Shown here piece by piece: positions 1 through 9,794 of a DNA stretch of 64,000 nt (the stretch's first letter is position 1; every line of letters begins with the position of its first letter). Location of the stretch: assembly GCF_000969835.1 (NCBI RefSeq), contig NZ_KQ033912.1, forward strand, positions 2,437,963-2,501,962. The letters run 5' to 3'. The position numbers and the translations under genes were made by a program. Origin of the DNA: Parabacteroides goldsteinii DSM 19448 = WAL 12034 (GTDB taxonomy: Bacteria > Bacteroidota > Bacteroidia > Bacteroidales > Tannerellaceae). The notes beneath the pieces were generated by a model. The model made no database searches. It was not told the DNA's origin and was given only the letters and a program-made list of their open reading frames with translations.

Positions 1-62
1 TAAAGGAGATACATTTGCCTCGTAGAATAATCAACAGAATCTAATATCGAAAATAGTTTATC

Positions 63-1781
63 ATGAAAATCCGAATCATTTGTTTATTCAGTCTGGTATA
101 TGTAGCTTCCGCCTTTTCGCAACCGAAAGATACTGCCTGGAAACAGTTGAGCCTGCGGGAAAAGATCGGGCAGACCATGCTGATGCTTCCAGACAGGAAA
201 CTGGAACTGGAGCTGGGGAACGGTTCGCTGGAAGCTTATTTCAAACGGTATCCGGTGAGCGGTTACTTTATGGGTTGGAAGTTGTTTACCGGAATACCCG
301 ATGCCGACCGGGTGGAGTATGTCAGAAAATCGGTCGAAGAATACCAGCAGGCTTCCTATATGCCGCTGATCTTCCAGCAAGATTACGAGATGGGTGTCGG
401 TATGCAGGGAATGACCCCTTTTCCGAAGGAGATGGCACTCGGAGCTACTGATTCGGAAGAGATGGCATATAACTATGGTAAGAGCGTTGGATTGGAATGC
501 CGTTCATTGGGGATCTCCTGGGTACTTCATCCTGTAGCCGACCTGAACCTGAACCCCTTGAACCCTATCGCCAATACAAGAAGTATCTCGGACGACCCCG
601 ACAAGGCGATCCGTCTGCTTTCCCGTCAGATAAAAGGCTTACAGGATAACGGTGTGGCGGCAACGATCAAGCATTTTCCCGGCGACGGTGTGGACTACCG
701 CGACCAGCATCTGATGACTACCTGTAATTCCTTATCCCGCGAGAAGTGGGACGAGTATCATGGAAAGGTTTTTAAAGCATTGATAGATAGCGGTGTCGCC
801 TGTATCATGCCGGGGCATATCACTTTACCCTGTTACCAGAAGGAAAAGATGAATGGTCATTATCTACCAGCGACCTTGTCCGAAGAGTTATTGACCGGCC
901 TGCTGAAGAAAGAAATGAATTTCCAAGGAGTCATTGTCTCTGATGCCATGACGATGGCCGGTTTCCGGGGATGGTATGAAGACCGGCTGGAGGGTGAAAT
1001 ACAGAGTTTCTTGGCGGGAGTGGATATCTTGTTATGGCCCTCCTATCAATATATGGATACGCTGGAGGCACGCATTACCCGGGGAGAGATCCCGATGGAA
1101 AGGCTGGATGATGCCGTCGGCCGTGTGTGGGCGATGAAGGAGCGTTTCGGATTATTGTCGCCTGACCGGAAATTGTTGCGTGCCTTAACGGCTGACGAAC
1201 AGAAAGATATAAAAAAGGCTTCCCGGGAGATTACGGAATCTTCCATAACGTTGGTCAGGGATATCGATAAAAAGTTACCTTTATCACCGGAAAAGGATAA
1301 GAAAATATTGCTGGTTGCCGTAACTCCTGTTGCGAAAAAAGGGAATGATCGGGATTATACGCGTTTACTGAATCTGAAGGAAGAGTTTGTCAGAAAGGGA
1401 TTCGATGTCGATTTTCAGCGGAACATATTATATGAGAATCAGGGATGGGAAGACCAGTCGACCGAAAAGTACGATCGGGTTATTTTCCTTGTGGCACGTA
1501 ATACGCATACTCCTTTCGGCCCGTTGCAGTTATGGGATGATGAAGCACAATCGGTTTGGGCGGCCAATGCGATGGATAAAAAGAAGATCATTGTCATTTC
1601 TTTGGGAAGCCCCTATGTAGGGACTGAGTATTTTGAACGCGTAACGACCTATATCAATACGTATTCGAACGATGCTTCCACACATCAGGCGTTGCTGAAA
1701 GTGCTGACGGGTGAACTACCGTTCCGGGGAGTTTCGCCGGTCAGTCTGAATCCCCCGTTGTTTAACTTTAATGATAGATAA
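63..1781 (+). CDS. GH3 family glycoside hydrolase, NagZ-like, exported
   Basis: Predicted exported glycosidase of 572 residues with an N-terminal Sec signal (hydrophobic stretch ending near residue 19, ASAFSQ). The GH3 TIM-barrel signatures are visible: KHFPGDG at 203-209, a D-Q-H triad at 214-216 and the nucleophile motif SDAMT with Asp294. In NagZ-type GH3 enzymes a loop Asp-x-His dyad replaces the usual Glu acid/base, and the DQH here fits that arrangement. The family acts on beta-N-acetylhexosaminides or, in related members, on other beta-glycosides; the exact substrate is inferred only. The last ~200 residues form a shorter second domain. It lies 2 bp upstream of the SGNH hydrolase gene, so the two are almost certainly co-transcribed. 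The ATG at 63 is preceded by an A/T-rich leader as is usual in Bacteroidota. Confidence 0.85.
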   Translation: MKIRIICLFSLVYVASAFSQPKDTAWKQLSLREKIGQTMLMLPDRKLELELGNGSLEAYFKRYPVSGYFMGWKLFTGIPDADRVEYVRKSVEEYQQASYMPLIFQQDYEMGVGMQGMTPFPKEMALGATDSEEMAYNYGKSVGLECRSLGISWVLHPVADLNLNPLNPIANTRSISDDPDKAIRLLSRQIKGLQDNGVAATIKHFPGDGVDYRDQHLMTTCNSLSREKWDEYHGKVFKALIDSGVACIMPGHITLPCYQKEKMNGHYLPATLSEELLTGLLKKEMNFQGVIVSDAMTMAGFRGWYEDRLEGEIQSFLAGVDILLWPSYQYMDTLEARITRGEIPMERLDDAVGRVWAMKERFGLLSPDRKLLRALTADEQKDIKKASREITESSITLVRDIDKKLPLSPEKDKKILLVAVTPVAKKGNDRDYTRLLNLKEEFVRKGFDVDFQRNILYENQGWEDQSTEKYDRVIFLVARNTHTPFGPLQLWDDEAQSVWAANAMDKKKIIVISLGSPYVGTEYFERVTTYINTYSNDASTHQALLKVLTGELPFRGVSPVSLNPPLFNFNDR

Positions 1782-1783
1782 AG

Positions 1784-3058
1784 ATGAGAAACCGCATATT
1801 ACCATTGATCTGTATATTTCTTTTGGGAGGGTTGCTCTTTTGCAATCCGGCAAAAGGTATTAATCCGGACGGTTTGCAGTCCCGCGGAGGACTTCCTGCT
1901 TTCTTTGCAAAGATCAGGGAGAAGCAGGAAGTGACGGTTGTCTTTCTGGGTGGAAGTATTACGAACCATCGGGGTTACAGGGTGCAGATCACGGAGTGGA
2001 TGGAACGGAACTATCCGGAGATAAAGATCCATGCCGTGAATGCCGGTATCGGGGGAACCGGTTCCGACCTGGGTGTTTTCCGGACCGATGAAGATGTGCT
2101 CCGCCACGATCCCGACCTGGTGTTCGTTGAGTTTGCAGTGAACGATTCGAAAACCGATTCGTTGCTGATCTGCAATTCGATGGAAGGGATTGTCCGTAAG
2201 ATCAAACAGCAGGATCCGGCAACGGATATCTGCTTTCTGTATACCCTCAATATCGGGATGCTGGATGATCTGAAAGCAGGGAAGACTTACCGTTCGGTCC
2301 GTTTTATGGAAAACGTCGCCGGGCACTACGGCATCCCATCCGTCAACTTCGCTTATGATGTGATGGACTTACTGAATAAAGATCAATTAGTTTTTAAGGG
2401 AGAGAAAGATAAAAGTTATCCGGGGAAGGTTGTTTTTACGAACGACGGTACGCACCCCACTTTCGATGGCGGTCATGTGATCTATACCCGGACACTGGCC
2501 GCGGCACTGACGGAATTAGGAAAGCAACAAGCCGGTTCTGCTGCTTTCCGTATGCCTGCCCCTTTGTATCCGACTCATTATGAACAGGCAAAGATGTATT
2601 CTGTAGATGAATTCGTCCGAACGGGAGGTTGGCAGCCTGTAACGAAAGATGATAAGGTGTACCAATATTTTCAGGGAGACTCGGGTAAGCTGCCTGTTTT
2701 ATTGAGTTCCGCCGATCCGGAAGATTCCATCGTGGTACGGTTTAAAGGTATCCGTGCCGGGCTTTTTGATGTGATCGGACCTTCTTCCGGAGGTATTTCC
2801 GTACAGACGGACGGGGAAGGATCGCAGTATATACGCCGATTCGATGTGTATTGCGGTAATACAAACCGTACTTCCTACCACCTGTTCGATACGCTTGACA
2901 ATGGGATGCATACCGTTATAATCAAGCCTGACAGCCGGTGGTTCGATAAAAAGGAAATTTATTCTTCACGACCGTCCGGTGTGAAAGAATTATCCTATTT
3001 CGATGAGTTCAATACTTATATAGGAAAGATCCTTGTCGTTGGAGAGGTGGTCAGATGA
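1784..3058 (+). CDS. SGNH/GDSL-family hydrolase (probable carbohydrate esterase)
   Basis: Secreted or lipid-anchored esterase of 424 residues; a hydrophobic N-terminus ends in LLFC-N around residue 20, which could serve as a lipobox. All SGNH blocks can be seen: GGSIT with the nucleophile Ser58, the NAGIGGTGS block at 86-94, VEFAVND with Asn120, and D-G-T-H at 221-224 supplying the catalytic Asp and His. SGNH enzymes in PULs usually remove acetyl or similar groups from glycans. The C-terminal ~170 residues look like an extra beta-rich domain of the kind that binds carbohydrate. The start is 2 bp after the GH3 stop codon. Substrate inferred from context only. Confidence 0.85.
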   Translation: MRNRILPLICIFLLGGLLFCNPAKGINPDGLQSRGGLPAFFAKIREKQEVTVVFLGGSITNHRGYRVQITEWMERNYPEIKIHAVNAGIGGTGSDLGVFRTDEDVLRHDPDLVFVEFAVNDSKTDSLLICNSMEGIVRKIKQQDPATDICFLYTLNIGMLDDLKAGKTYRSVRFMENVAGHYGIPSVNFAYDVMDLLNKDQLVFKGEKDKSYPGKVVFTNDGTHPTFDGGHVIYTRTLAAALTELGKQQAGSAAFRMPAPLYPTHYEQAKMYSVDEFVRTGGWQPVTKDDKVYQYFQGDSGKLPVLLSSADPEDSIVVRFKGIRAGLFDVIGPSSGGISVQTDGEGSQYIRRFDVYCGNTNRTSYHLFDTLDNGMHTVIIKPDSRWFDKKEIYSSRPSGVKELSYFDEFNTYIGKILVVGEVVR

Positions 3059-3244
3059 CCGCGTATGTATTACTGGGATATGAAAGGAGATCGACGAATA
3101 GTATAATTGATTAAAAAACGAGTGCCTATGAAGATATGCTGAGTACAGAGAAGGAACCGGATACGTTGTTTTCCGGGATGGTTCAAATGTCTTATGTATT
3201 TGAGATAACCTGAATTTATTACTAACTAATCATTAATTTATTGT

Positions 3245-6200
3245 ATGGATTTTATCATAAAAAACACGCATTGCAATATGAGAAAACTGTCGTGGCGGTT
3301 TAAAAGCCGTAAAATAATGAGTTGTGTCCTTCTTCTTCTTTTGTTGGGGACACTACAGGCAATGGCACAACAAAAGATTACGGGAGTTGTGAAAGATGTA
3401 TCGGGCGAAACGATCGCCGGAGCAAATGTGATGGTCAAAGGTACTACTACGGGAACAATGACTGATCTGGACGGACAATTCACATTGGATGCTTCGCCGA
3501 ATGCCGTTTTGCAGGTATCGTTTATCGGCTATGTATCTGAAGATGTCAAGTTGGAAGGGAAAACCTCTGTTATCGTTATTCTGTCGGAAGATACACAGGC
3601 TCTTGACGAGGTGGTCGTAGTCGGTTATGGTTCGGTGAAGCGGCAGAACCTGACCAGCTCCGTATCCAAGATCACGGACGAAGCTGTGAAAGACAGGGCA
3701 ATCACAACGCTGGGAGAAGCTTTTCAGGGACAGTTGGCGGGTGTCCGTTCTTCTGCTTCCGGCGGTGGTGTTCCGGGGGAAGAACTGGTGATCCGTATCC
3801 GTGGTATGAATACGATCAACGGGGATAGCAGTCCATTATATGTTATCGACGGCGTTCCCCGTGACAACATGAGTGATCTTAACCCGACGGATATCGCTTC
3901 TATTCAGATATTGAAAGATGCTTCCGCTACTTCTATCTATGGTTCAAGGGGAGCGAACGGGGTGGTCCTGATCGAAACAAAGCAGGGACAAGGTAAACCG
4001 ACGATCACATTCGATGCCTATTATGGCGTTTCTACTCCGGAGAAGAAACTGGATGTGATGTCCGGTGAAGAATGGGTAGCGTGGAATATGTTCCGCAGAA
4101 ACCTGAATCACCTGCGTGCAGGCGGCTCCATGAGCGACCCGATGTCGGCAAGAAGTGCAGGGAATCAGATCCCTTCCTCCTGGGCGTCTACTACGGAATT
4201 TACCGACTGGCAGGATGCGGTCATGCATACGGCTCCGATCCAGAGCTACCAGGCTTCTGCTTCTGCCAAAGGCGATATCGGGAGTATCTATTTCTCTGCC
4301 GGTTATATGAACCAGGAAGGTATTGTAAAGTATTCTTACTATGAAAGACTGAATGCCCGCCTGAATGCGATGATGAATATCACGAAGAAATTACGGACTG
4401 GGGTGAATGTTTCCATTTCGCATTCTGACCGTGACGGTGCAGATTCAAATGGAGGTAGCAACGGTAAAGGAAAGGAATCGTCTTTGCACCATGCTCTTAT
4501 GCTTACTCCGTTAATGAAACTGACGGAAGGTACCCGCGACTGGGGATTCCCCGAGAATATAGGGACAACTTATCCGAATCCGGTAGAACAGTTGAAGTAC
4601 ACGACCGATAATACTAAATTCATGCGTGTGGCCGCATCTGTTTGGGGAGAATATGATATTCTTGACGGGTTGACCTTCAAAACCCAGTACAGTTATAATT
4701 ATGACGGCAAAACGTATGAGTTCTTCCAGCCGGGTAACGTGACTTATTCCAATGGGAATGTGACCAGGGGGAACAGTAACTCTTCAAATACCCGTAACTG
4801 GGTTTTCCAGAATACATTGTCTTACGATAAATCGTTCAAGGATCATAACCTGAGTGTTTTGCTGGGACAAAGTGCGGAAGAGAAAAATTATTATATAATA
4901 TCTGCTGCTGCCAGCGGATGGCCGTATGAGTCGATCGAAACATTAAATGTGGCGACGACGCCTACTACAGCGACAACGCAGCGTACTGCTTATACTACCG
5001 CTTCCTTCTTCGGGCGTGCTAGCTATGATTATAAGGAAAAGTATCTGTTGACAGTCAGTGCCCGTTATGACGGTTCCTCCCGTTTCGGCTCAAACAAGAA
5101 ATGGGGGGTGTTCCCTTCTTTCTCTGCCGGCTGGAAAATCAATGAAGAGTCTTTTATGGAGAGCCTCGACTGGATTTCCTTATTGAAACTGAGAGCTGCC
5201 TGGGGTATGTCGGGTAACGACCGTATCGGCGATTATACCTATATGGCACTCTTGGGAAGCTACAATACTTCCTGGGGAGATAAGGTCTCTTCGGGTGTTG
5301 CCCCGAGCAGGATCGCTAATGAAGACCTGCAATGGGAATCGACGAAGACACTGGACTTCGGCCTTGATTTCTCCGCCCTGAAAAACCGTATACAGTTTAA
5401 TTTCGACTATTATATCAATACCACGGACAACCTGTTGTTCAGTGTTCCCATCCCTTATACGACTGGTTTCTCCTCTTATACGGCGAATGTCGGTTCTATC
5501 AGGAACAAAGGTTGGGAGTTGGATATTACTTCTCATAATATTGTTGGGAAATTTGACTGGTCGACTTCTCTCAACTTCTCCCGCAACCGCAACGAAGTAT
5601 TGGATATGGGTGAGATTGACCAGTTCACTTCTACTTCCTGGGATGCCCAGTTCATTACGAAAGTAGGAGGACCTGTATCCCAGTTCTATTGCTACAGGAC
5701 AGATGGTATCCTGTTGCCTTCCGATTTCGATGCCAATGGCAAAGCGTTGGTTCCGATCCTTGCCGGTCAGGAAGTGGGTAACGTGAAGTATGTAGACCAG
5801 GATAAGGACGGTCAGATCACTTCTGCCGACTATGTTCCTTATGGCAATAACCTGCCGGACGTGGTATTCGGTTTGACGAACCGTTTCTCCTGGAATAATT
5901 TCGACCTGAGCATCTTGTTACAGGGACAGATCGGCGGTGATGTCCTCTTCCTGGGATCCCGCCAGTATGACAATGGCGGTGCCAATGTGAACGGTTTGAG
6001 AAGATGGCTTCGTTCTTATAAGCCGGACTATCTGGCATTATACGGCAGCAATGAAAATCCGATGCCTGTCGATTACCTGTCGCAACATGGTATCGATCTG
6101 TCATGGGATGGGGAAACTCCTAATCCGGTGGGTAAGAATGACAATAATGACGACCGCCGTATTTATGATGCCACTTATCTGAGGATAAAGAATATAACAT

Positions 6201-6415
6201 TCGGTTATACAATTCCTAAGCAGGTGTTGAAAAATACTATCCTGAGTAATCTGAGATGTTATGTTTCCCTGGATAATTTGAAAACGTTCGACAGTTATCC
6301 GGGGTATACGCCGGAAACGAACAGTTTCGGGAATGCTACTACGATGATGGGACTGGATTACAGTACTTATCCGTTGAGCAAAAGGGTTATTTTTGGTGTG
6401 AGTGTCGTATTTTAA
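3245..6415 (+). CDS. SusC-like TonB-dependent outer-membrane transporter (PUL 1)
   Basis: Outer-membrane beta-barrel that imports oligosaccharides in partnership with the SusD encoded next. 1056 residues as drawn. After the signal (hydrophobic segment followed by QAMAQQ) comes the carboxypeptidase-regulatory-like domain (ITGVVKDVSGETIAGANVMV), the ALDEVVVVGYG segment typical of the SusC region before the plug, the plug domain (VIRIRGMNTING... LYVIDGVPRDN) and a long barrel ending in a terminal Phe. Internal ATGs at 3278 and 3317 are also possible starts, since the first 24 residues precede the hydrophobic core. SusD follows after 15 bp. The 186 bp upstream contains no clear promoter. Confidence 0.95.
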   Translation: MDFIIKNTHCNMRKLSWRFKSRKIMSCVLLLLLLGTLQAMAQQKITGVVKDVSGETIAGANVMVKGTTTGTMTDLDGQFTLDASPNAVLQVSFIGYVSEDVKLEGKTSVIVILSEDTQALDEVVVVGYGSVKRQNLTSSVSKITDEAVKDRAITTLGEAFQGQLAGVRSSASGGGVPGEELVIRIRGMNTINGDSSPLYVIDGVPRDNMSDLNPTDIASIQILKDASATSIYGSRGANGVVLIETKQGQGKPTITFDAYYGVSTPEKKLDVMSGEEWVAWNMFRRNLNHLRAGGSMSDPMSARSAGNQIPSSWASTTEFTDWQDAVMHTAPIQSYQASASAKGDIGSIYFSAGYMNQEGIVKYSYYERLNARLNAMMNITKKLRTGVNVSISHSDRDGADSNGGSNGKGKESSLHHALMLTPLMKLTEGTRDWGFPENIGTTYPNPVEQLKYTTDNTKFMRVAASVWGEYDILDGLTFKTQYSYNYDGKTYEFFQPGNVTYSNGNVTRGNSNSSNTRNWVFQNTLSYDKSFKDHNLSVLLGQSAEEKNYYIISAAASGWPYESIETLNVATTPTTATTQRTAYTTASFFGRASYDYKEKYLLTVSARYDGSSRFGSNKKWGVFPSFSAGWKINEESFMESLDWISLLKLRAAWGMSGNDRIGDYTYMALLGSYNTSWGDKVSSGVAPSRIANEDLQWESTKTLDFGLDFSALKNRIQFNFDYYINTTDNLLFSVPIPYTTGFSSYTANVGSIRNKGWELDITSHNIVGKFDWSTSLNFSRNRNEVLDMGEIDQFTSTSWDAQFITKVGGPVSQFYCYRTDGILLPSDFDANGKALVPILAGQEVGNVKYVDQDKDGQITSADYVPYGNNLPDVVFGLTNRFSWNNFDLSILLQGQIGGDVLFLGSRQYDNGGANVNGLRRWLRSYKPDYLALYGSNENPMPVDYLSQHGIDLSWDGETPNPVGKNDNNDDRRIYDATYLRIKNITFGYTIPKQVLKNTILSNLRCYVSLDNLKTFDSYPGYTPETNSFGNATTMMGLDYSTYPLSKRVIFGVSVVF

Positions 6416-6430
6416 TTAAAAATAAAGGAT

Positions 6431-7927
6431 ATGAAACAGTATAAGAAAAGTCTATATAAGTATTTTATTCTGCTGGCGATGGGTGGTTGTACACTATTGA
6501 CGGGATGTAATGATTTTCTGACCACGATCCCGGAATCATCCTATAGTGCGGCAGGTTCCTACCAGTCACAGTCGGATTTCGACTATGCAATAGCAGCGGT
6601 TTATGCAGCTCAGCAGGAGCTTTACAAAACGAATGACTGCTGGTATCGTTTAATGATCGCCCGGAGTGACGATACCCGGAATGGGGCCGGCTATACTTTT
6701 GGAGTAGACCAGTTTACCGATTCGGACGATATCAGCTACTTGTCTTCCGCCTGGCAGAAGTTGTGGACGATCATTTCCCGTAGCAATATGATCCTGGATA
6801 AGATAGATGCCGTCGATTTTCCGGATGCTAACCTGAAAAATGCTATCAAAGGGGAAGCCTATACGTTACGTGCCTGGTCCTATTATACGTTGGGATGGAT
6901 GTTCGGTGGTATGCCCTTGATCGATAAGGAGATGTCGGTGTCAGAAATTAAGACGATCGCCCGCTCTACACAGGAGCAGACATTTGAGTTTGCAGCAGAC
7001 GATTATAAGAATGCGATTGGCTTGTTACCGGATTCATGGAGCGGCTCTAACCTGGGCCGGATCACGAAGTATGCGGCAGAAGGTGGCTTAGCACGTTTGT
7101 ATATGTTCCAGTCCAGGTTCTCGGATGCTAAACCTTATCTTGCCGATATTATCAATTCCGGTTTGTATGCAATGGAAGAAGAGTATGTGAACTGCTTTAC
7201 CGATTCGCACGATAATGGAAAAGAACGGGTTTGGGAAGTACAGTTCACCGGAAACCTGACTGGGGAAGGACAGACTTTTACCACCGGCCTGTTACCGGAA
7301 GGATATAAAGAAGGGGTATTGATGCCTTTTGCCGGTTATTCAACGGCCATGTATGTCTCGAAAGATATGGTGGCAGCCTATGAGGAGGGCGATCTGCGTA
7401 AAGATGTCTCTATCGTGACGAATTTGGTGATCAACGGAGTGGTTGAATCGAAATATCACTATATCCTGAAATATATCCATTATGATGCGTATACGCCGCA
7501 GACACAATCGGACTGGGCGAACAATCTGCCGGTTATCCGCTATACGGATGTGAAAATGATGTATGCCGAATGTTTGAATGAAGAAGGATATGCTGCCAAC
7601 GGAGAGGCATTCAGGATTTTGAATGAAGTACGCGGCAGGGCAGGACTTCCCGCTTTGACGTCGGCTACGGTACCTGACCAGGATGCTTTTCGGAAAGCAA
7701 TCATGCAGGAACGCCGCGTAGAGTTTGCATTCGAAGGTCTACGTTGGAATGATCTGGTTCGCTGGGGAATTGCACAGGAGGTCATAAACAAACATTTCCT
7801 CGATGAAGACGAAGGTGGCGGACGTTATTCTATGGATGGTGAATACCGGGAGATCTTCGCAATACCTTTTGATGAGCTGTCACGGTATAACAATAAAAAT
7901 ATCATGTGGCAGAATCCGGGTTATTGA
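6431..7927 (+). CDS. SusD-like surface glycan-binding lipoprotein (PUL 1)
   Basis: RagB/SusD-family lipoprotein, 498 residues, with a lipobox LLTGC near residue 26 so that the mature protein begins at Cys. It forms the lid of the SusC barrel and binds the glycan. Typical SusD features include a helical N-terminal half with TPR-like repeats (NAIKGEAYTLRAWSYYTLGWMFG), the RYTDVKMMYAECLNE segment and the C-terminal RRVEFAFEGLRWNDLVRWG motif, ending in NPGY. It is immediately downstream of susC and is followed by a strong stem-loop. Confidence 0.95.
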   Translation: MKQYKKSLYKYFILLAMGGCTLLTGCNDFLTTIPESSYSAAGSYQSQSDFDYAIAAVYAAQQELYKTNDCWYRLMIARSDDTRNGAGYTFGVDQFTDSDDISYLSSAWQKLWTIISRSNMILDKIDAVDFPDANLKNAIKGEAYTLRAWSYYTLGWMFGGMPLIDKEMSVSEIKTIARSTQEQTFEFAADDYKNAIGLLPDSWSGSNLGRITKYAAEGGLARLYMFQSRFSDAKPYLADIINSGLYAMEEEYVNCFTDSHDNGKERVWEVQFTGNLTGEGQTFTTGLLPEGYKEGVLMPFAGYSTAMYVSKDMVAAYEEGDLRKDVSIVTNLVINGVVESKYHYILKYIHYDAYTPQTQSDWANNLPVIRYTDVKMMYAECLNEEGYAANGEAFRILNEVRGRAGLPALTSATVPDQDAFRKAIMQERRVEFAFEGLRWNDLVRWGIAQEVINKHFLDEDEGGGRYSMDGEYREIFAIPFDELSRYNNKNIMWQNPGY

Positions 7928-7943
7928 TTCTCTGACTGAATAA

Positions 7944-7986
7944 AAGGAACCGTTCTCCATATAGAGAGCGGTTGCCTTTCTTTTTT
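7944..7986 (+). terminator. Stem-loop with T tail after susD (PUL 1)
   Basis: Inverted repeat aaccgttctc (7948-7957) / gagagcggtt (7964-7973) with a 6-nt loop and one G-T wobble, followed by a pyrimidine/T-rich tail ending in six T. Looks like an intrinsic terminator or attenuator between susD and the enzyme genes. Confidence 0.7.
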
Positions 7987-8009
7987 ACTAATACTTAAAT
8001 TGGCGACTT

Positions 8010-9791
8010 ATGAACCGAATATATGTTTCCTTATGTTTCCTGTTGGCAGGACTGATTGGCTGGTCTTGCAGTAACGGCGGTCAATATAATGACGGTTATA
8101 TCAAATATGAACCGGTAACCGTCTCTGATTTCGACAGACAGATATTATTGAAGAATATTGCTGAGATGGATAAAAGGTATGATCTGGAAGGCAGGATGAT
8201 TACGAAGGTAATCAAAGACTGGAACTACCATACTGATGCTATGAACGGAACTTTTCATGAGGTACGCGCTTCCTTTTATTATGCTGTCTCTTTGCTGGAC
8301 TGCGGAATGAAGGAGTACGAACAGCGTGCTTTCGATGTAATAGACAAAACGATCTCTTTGCAGGATACCGATCCGAATTCTCCGTCCTGTGGTGTATGGC
8401 CTTACTATGAAGAAGAGCCGTTGGCAACAAAGAAATCGCCGATCGATTATAACTGGGCTGATTTCAACGCTGTCTCTTTGCTGGATATTTATATGGGGCA
8501 TAAAGACAAGTTACCTGCCGCCCTGTTGAAAAAGGTAGAGAATGCCTTGGTACTGGCTGCTAAATCCGTACAGAAAAGAAACTGTGGTCCCGGCTATACG
8601 AATATAGCGATCATGGGAACCTATGTGACCTATGTCACTTCTCATCTTTTTGATATGCCTGAAATGCAGGAGTATGCCAATGAACGGTTGAAGAAGTTCT
8701 ATGAGTATACGCAGGAGAAAGGTGGCTTTTCCGAATATAACAGTCCGACTTATTCGATCGTGGCTATCGACGAACTGAACCGTATGCAACGCCATATCGT
8801 CGAGCCGGAAGCTAAACGGATGATTGATGAATTATATGTGAAATGCTGGGAAATGATAGCACGCCATTACCATAAAAAGTCGGCTCAGTGGGCAGGCCCG
8901 CATAGCCGTTCATACCGGACACTGGTGTCGACATCCTATTATGGCATATTGAAAGAGGCTTCCGAAGGTAAAGTAAACCTGGGATATGACCCGGAAAGAG
9001 TAGATGTGAAGACTAAACATCATATACCGGAAAACTTACTGTCTTATTTTCTGACTCCTGACTATCCGCGTACGGAGACAGATATCTTTGAAAAGGAAGA
9101 ACCGCAGATTGTCGGGACGGCTTATCTGACGGATAACTATGTCCTATCTTCTGTTTCGAGATCGAGCATGTGGAACCAACGCCGTCCGTTGACTGCTTAC
9201 TGGGGCGAATTGAATATGGCTCACTATTTACAGGTCCGCCTGCTTCATGATATGTATGATTTCAGTACGGCTTCTGTCTTTACCCGGCAGAAGGAGAATA
9301 AGGTGTTGGCTGTCATTAACTTTGGAACAAATGGCGGTGATAAACATATCAGTATCGACAGGATACGGGACGGGAAGTTCAAAGCGAAAGACCTTCGTCT
9401 GCGTTTTGAGTTCGGTAGTTGTAAAGATTTGGATGTCAGTCTGCCGGTCAGGGAGAATGTGGCTTTTACAGCAGAAGCATCCGGGTGTAAGACTGCTATT
9501 CGCTTGCTGGAAGCTCGTTTTGATCATCTGAAAGGATACTGGGAAAAAGGGGGTGACGGAGAGAACAGTTGGGTGGATTATGTGATCTATTCCGGTAATG
9601 AGAAAGATTTTGATCTGACTCAGGTAGCACAGGCTATTTATGCATTTGCATTGTCATTTGGAAATCAGTCGGATGAACTGTCGGTCGACGGAGCCGATGC
9701 TGTTATTTCAGATAATGTGTTGAACGCTTCCTGGGGGGATTTGTCTGTTCAGGCTCCGGTGAAACCCGGTAAGAATCCGGCTAATTTGTAA
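8010..9791 (+). CDS. Orphan PUL lipoprotein, probable (alpha/alpha) toroid plus beta domain
   Basis: 593-residue predicted lipoprotein (GLIGWSC-S lipobox near residue 20). I do not recognise a named family. The first ~370 residues are rich in paired helices with aromatic/Gly-rich connecting loops (CGPGYTNIAIMGTY, GGFSEYNSPTYSIVAIDEL, QWAGPHSRSYRT), which is the style of (alpha/alpha)6 toroid polysaccharide lyases and hydrolases. The remainder is beta-strand rich, as in lyases with a C-terminal beta-sandwich. Conserved-looking His, Tyr, Arg and Glu in those loops could make an active site. It sits between susD and GH105; a lyase feeding unsaturated products to GH105 would fit, but this is inference. 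Confidence 0.55.
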   Translation: MNRIYVSLCFLLAGLIGWSCSNGGQYNDGYIKYEPVTVSDFDRQILLKNIAEMDKRYDLEGRMITKVIKDWNYHTDAMNGTFHEVRASFYYAVSLLDCGMKEYEQRAFDVIDKTISLQDTDPNSPSCGVWPYYEEEPLATKKSPIDYNWADFNAVSLLDIYMGHKDKLPAALLKKVENALVLAAKSVQKRNCGPGYTNIAIMGTYVTYVTSHLFDMPEMQEYANERLKKFYEYTQEKGGFSEYNSPTYSIVAIDELNRMQRHIVEPEAKRMIDELYVKCWEMIARHYHKKSAQWAGPHSRSYRTLVSTSYYGILKEASEGKVNLGYDPERVDVKTKHHIPENLLSYFLTPDYPRTETDIFEKEEPQIVGTAYLTDNYVLSSVSRSSMWNQRRPLTAYWGELNMAHYLQVRLLHDMYDFSTASVFTRQKENKVLAVINFGTNGGDKHISIDRIRDGKFKAKDLRLRFEFGSCKDLDVSLPVRENVAFTAEASGCKTAIRLLEARFDHLKGYWEKGGDGENSWVDYVIYSGNEKDFDLTQVAQAIYAFALSFGNQSDELSVDGADAVISDNVLNASWGDLSVQAPVKPGKNPANL

Positions 9792-9794
9792 AAT

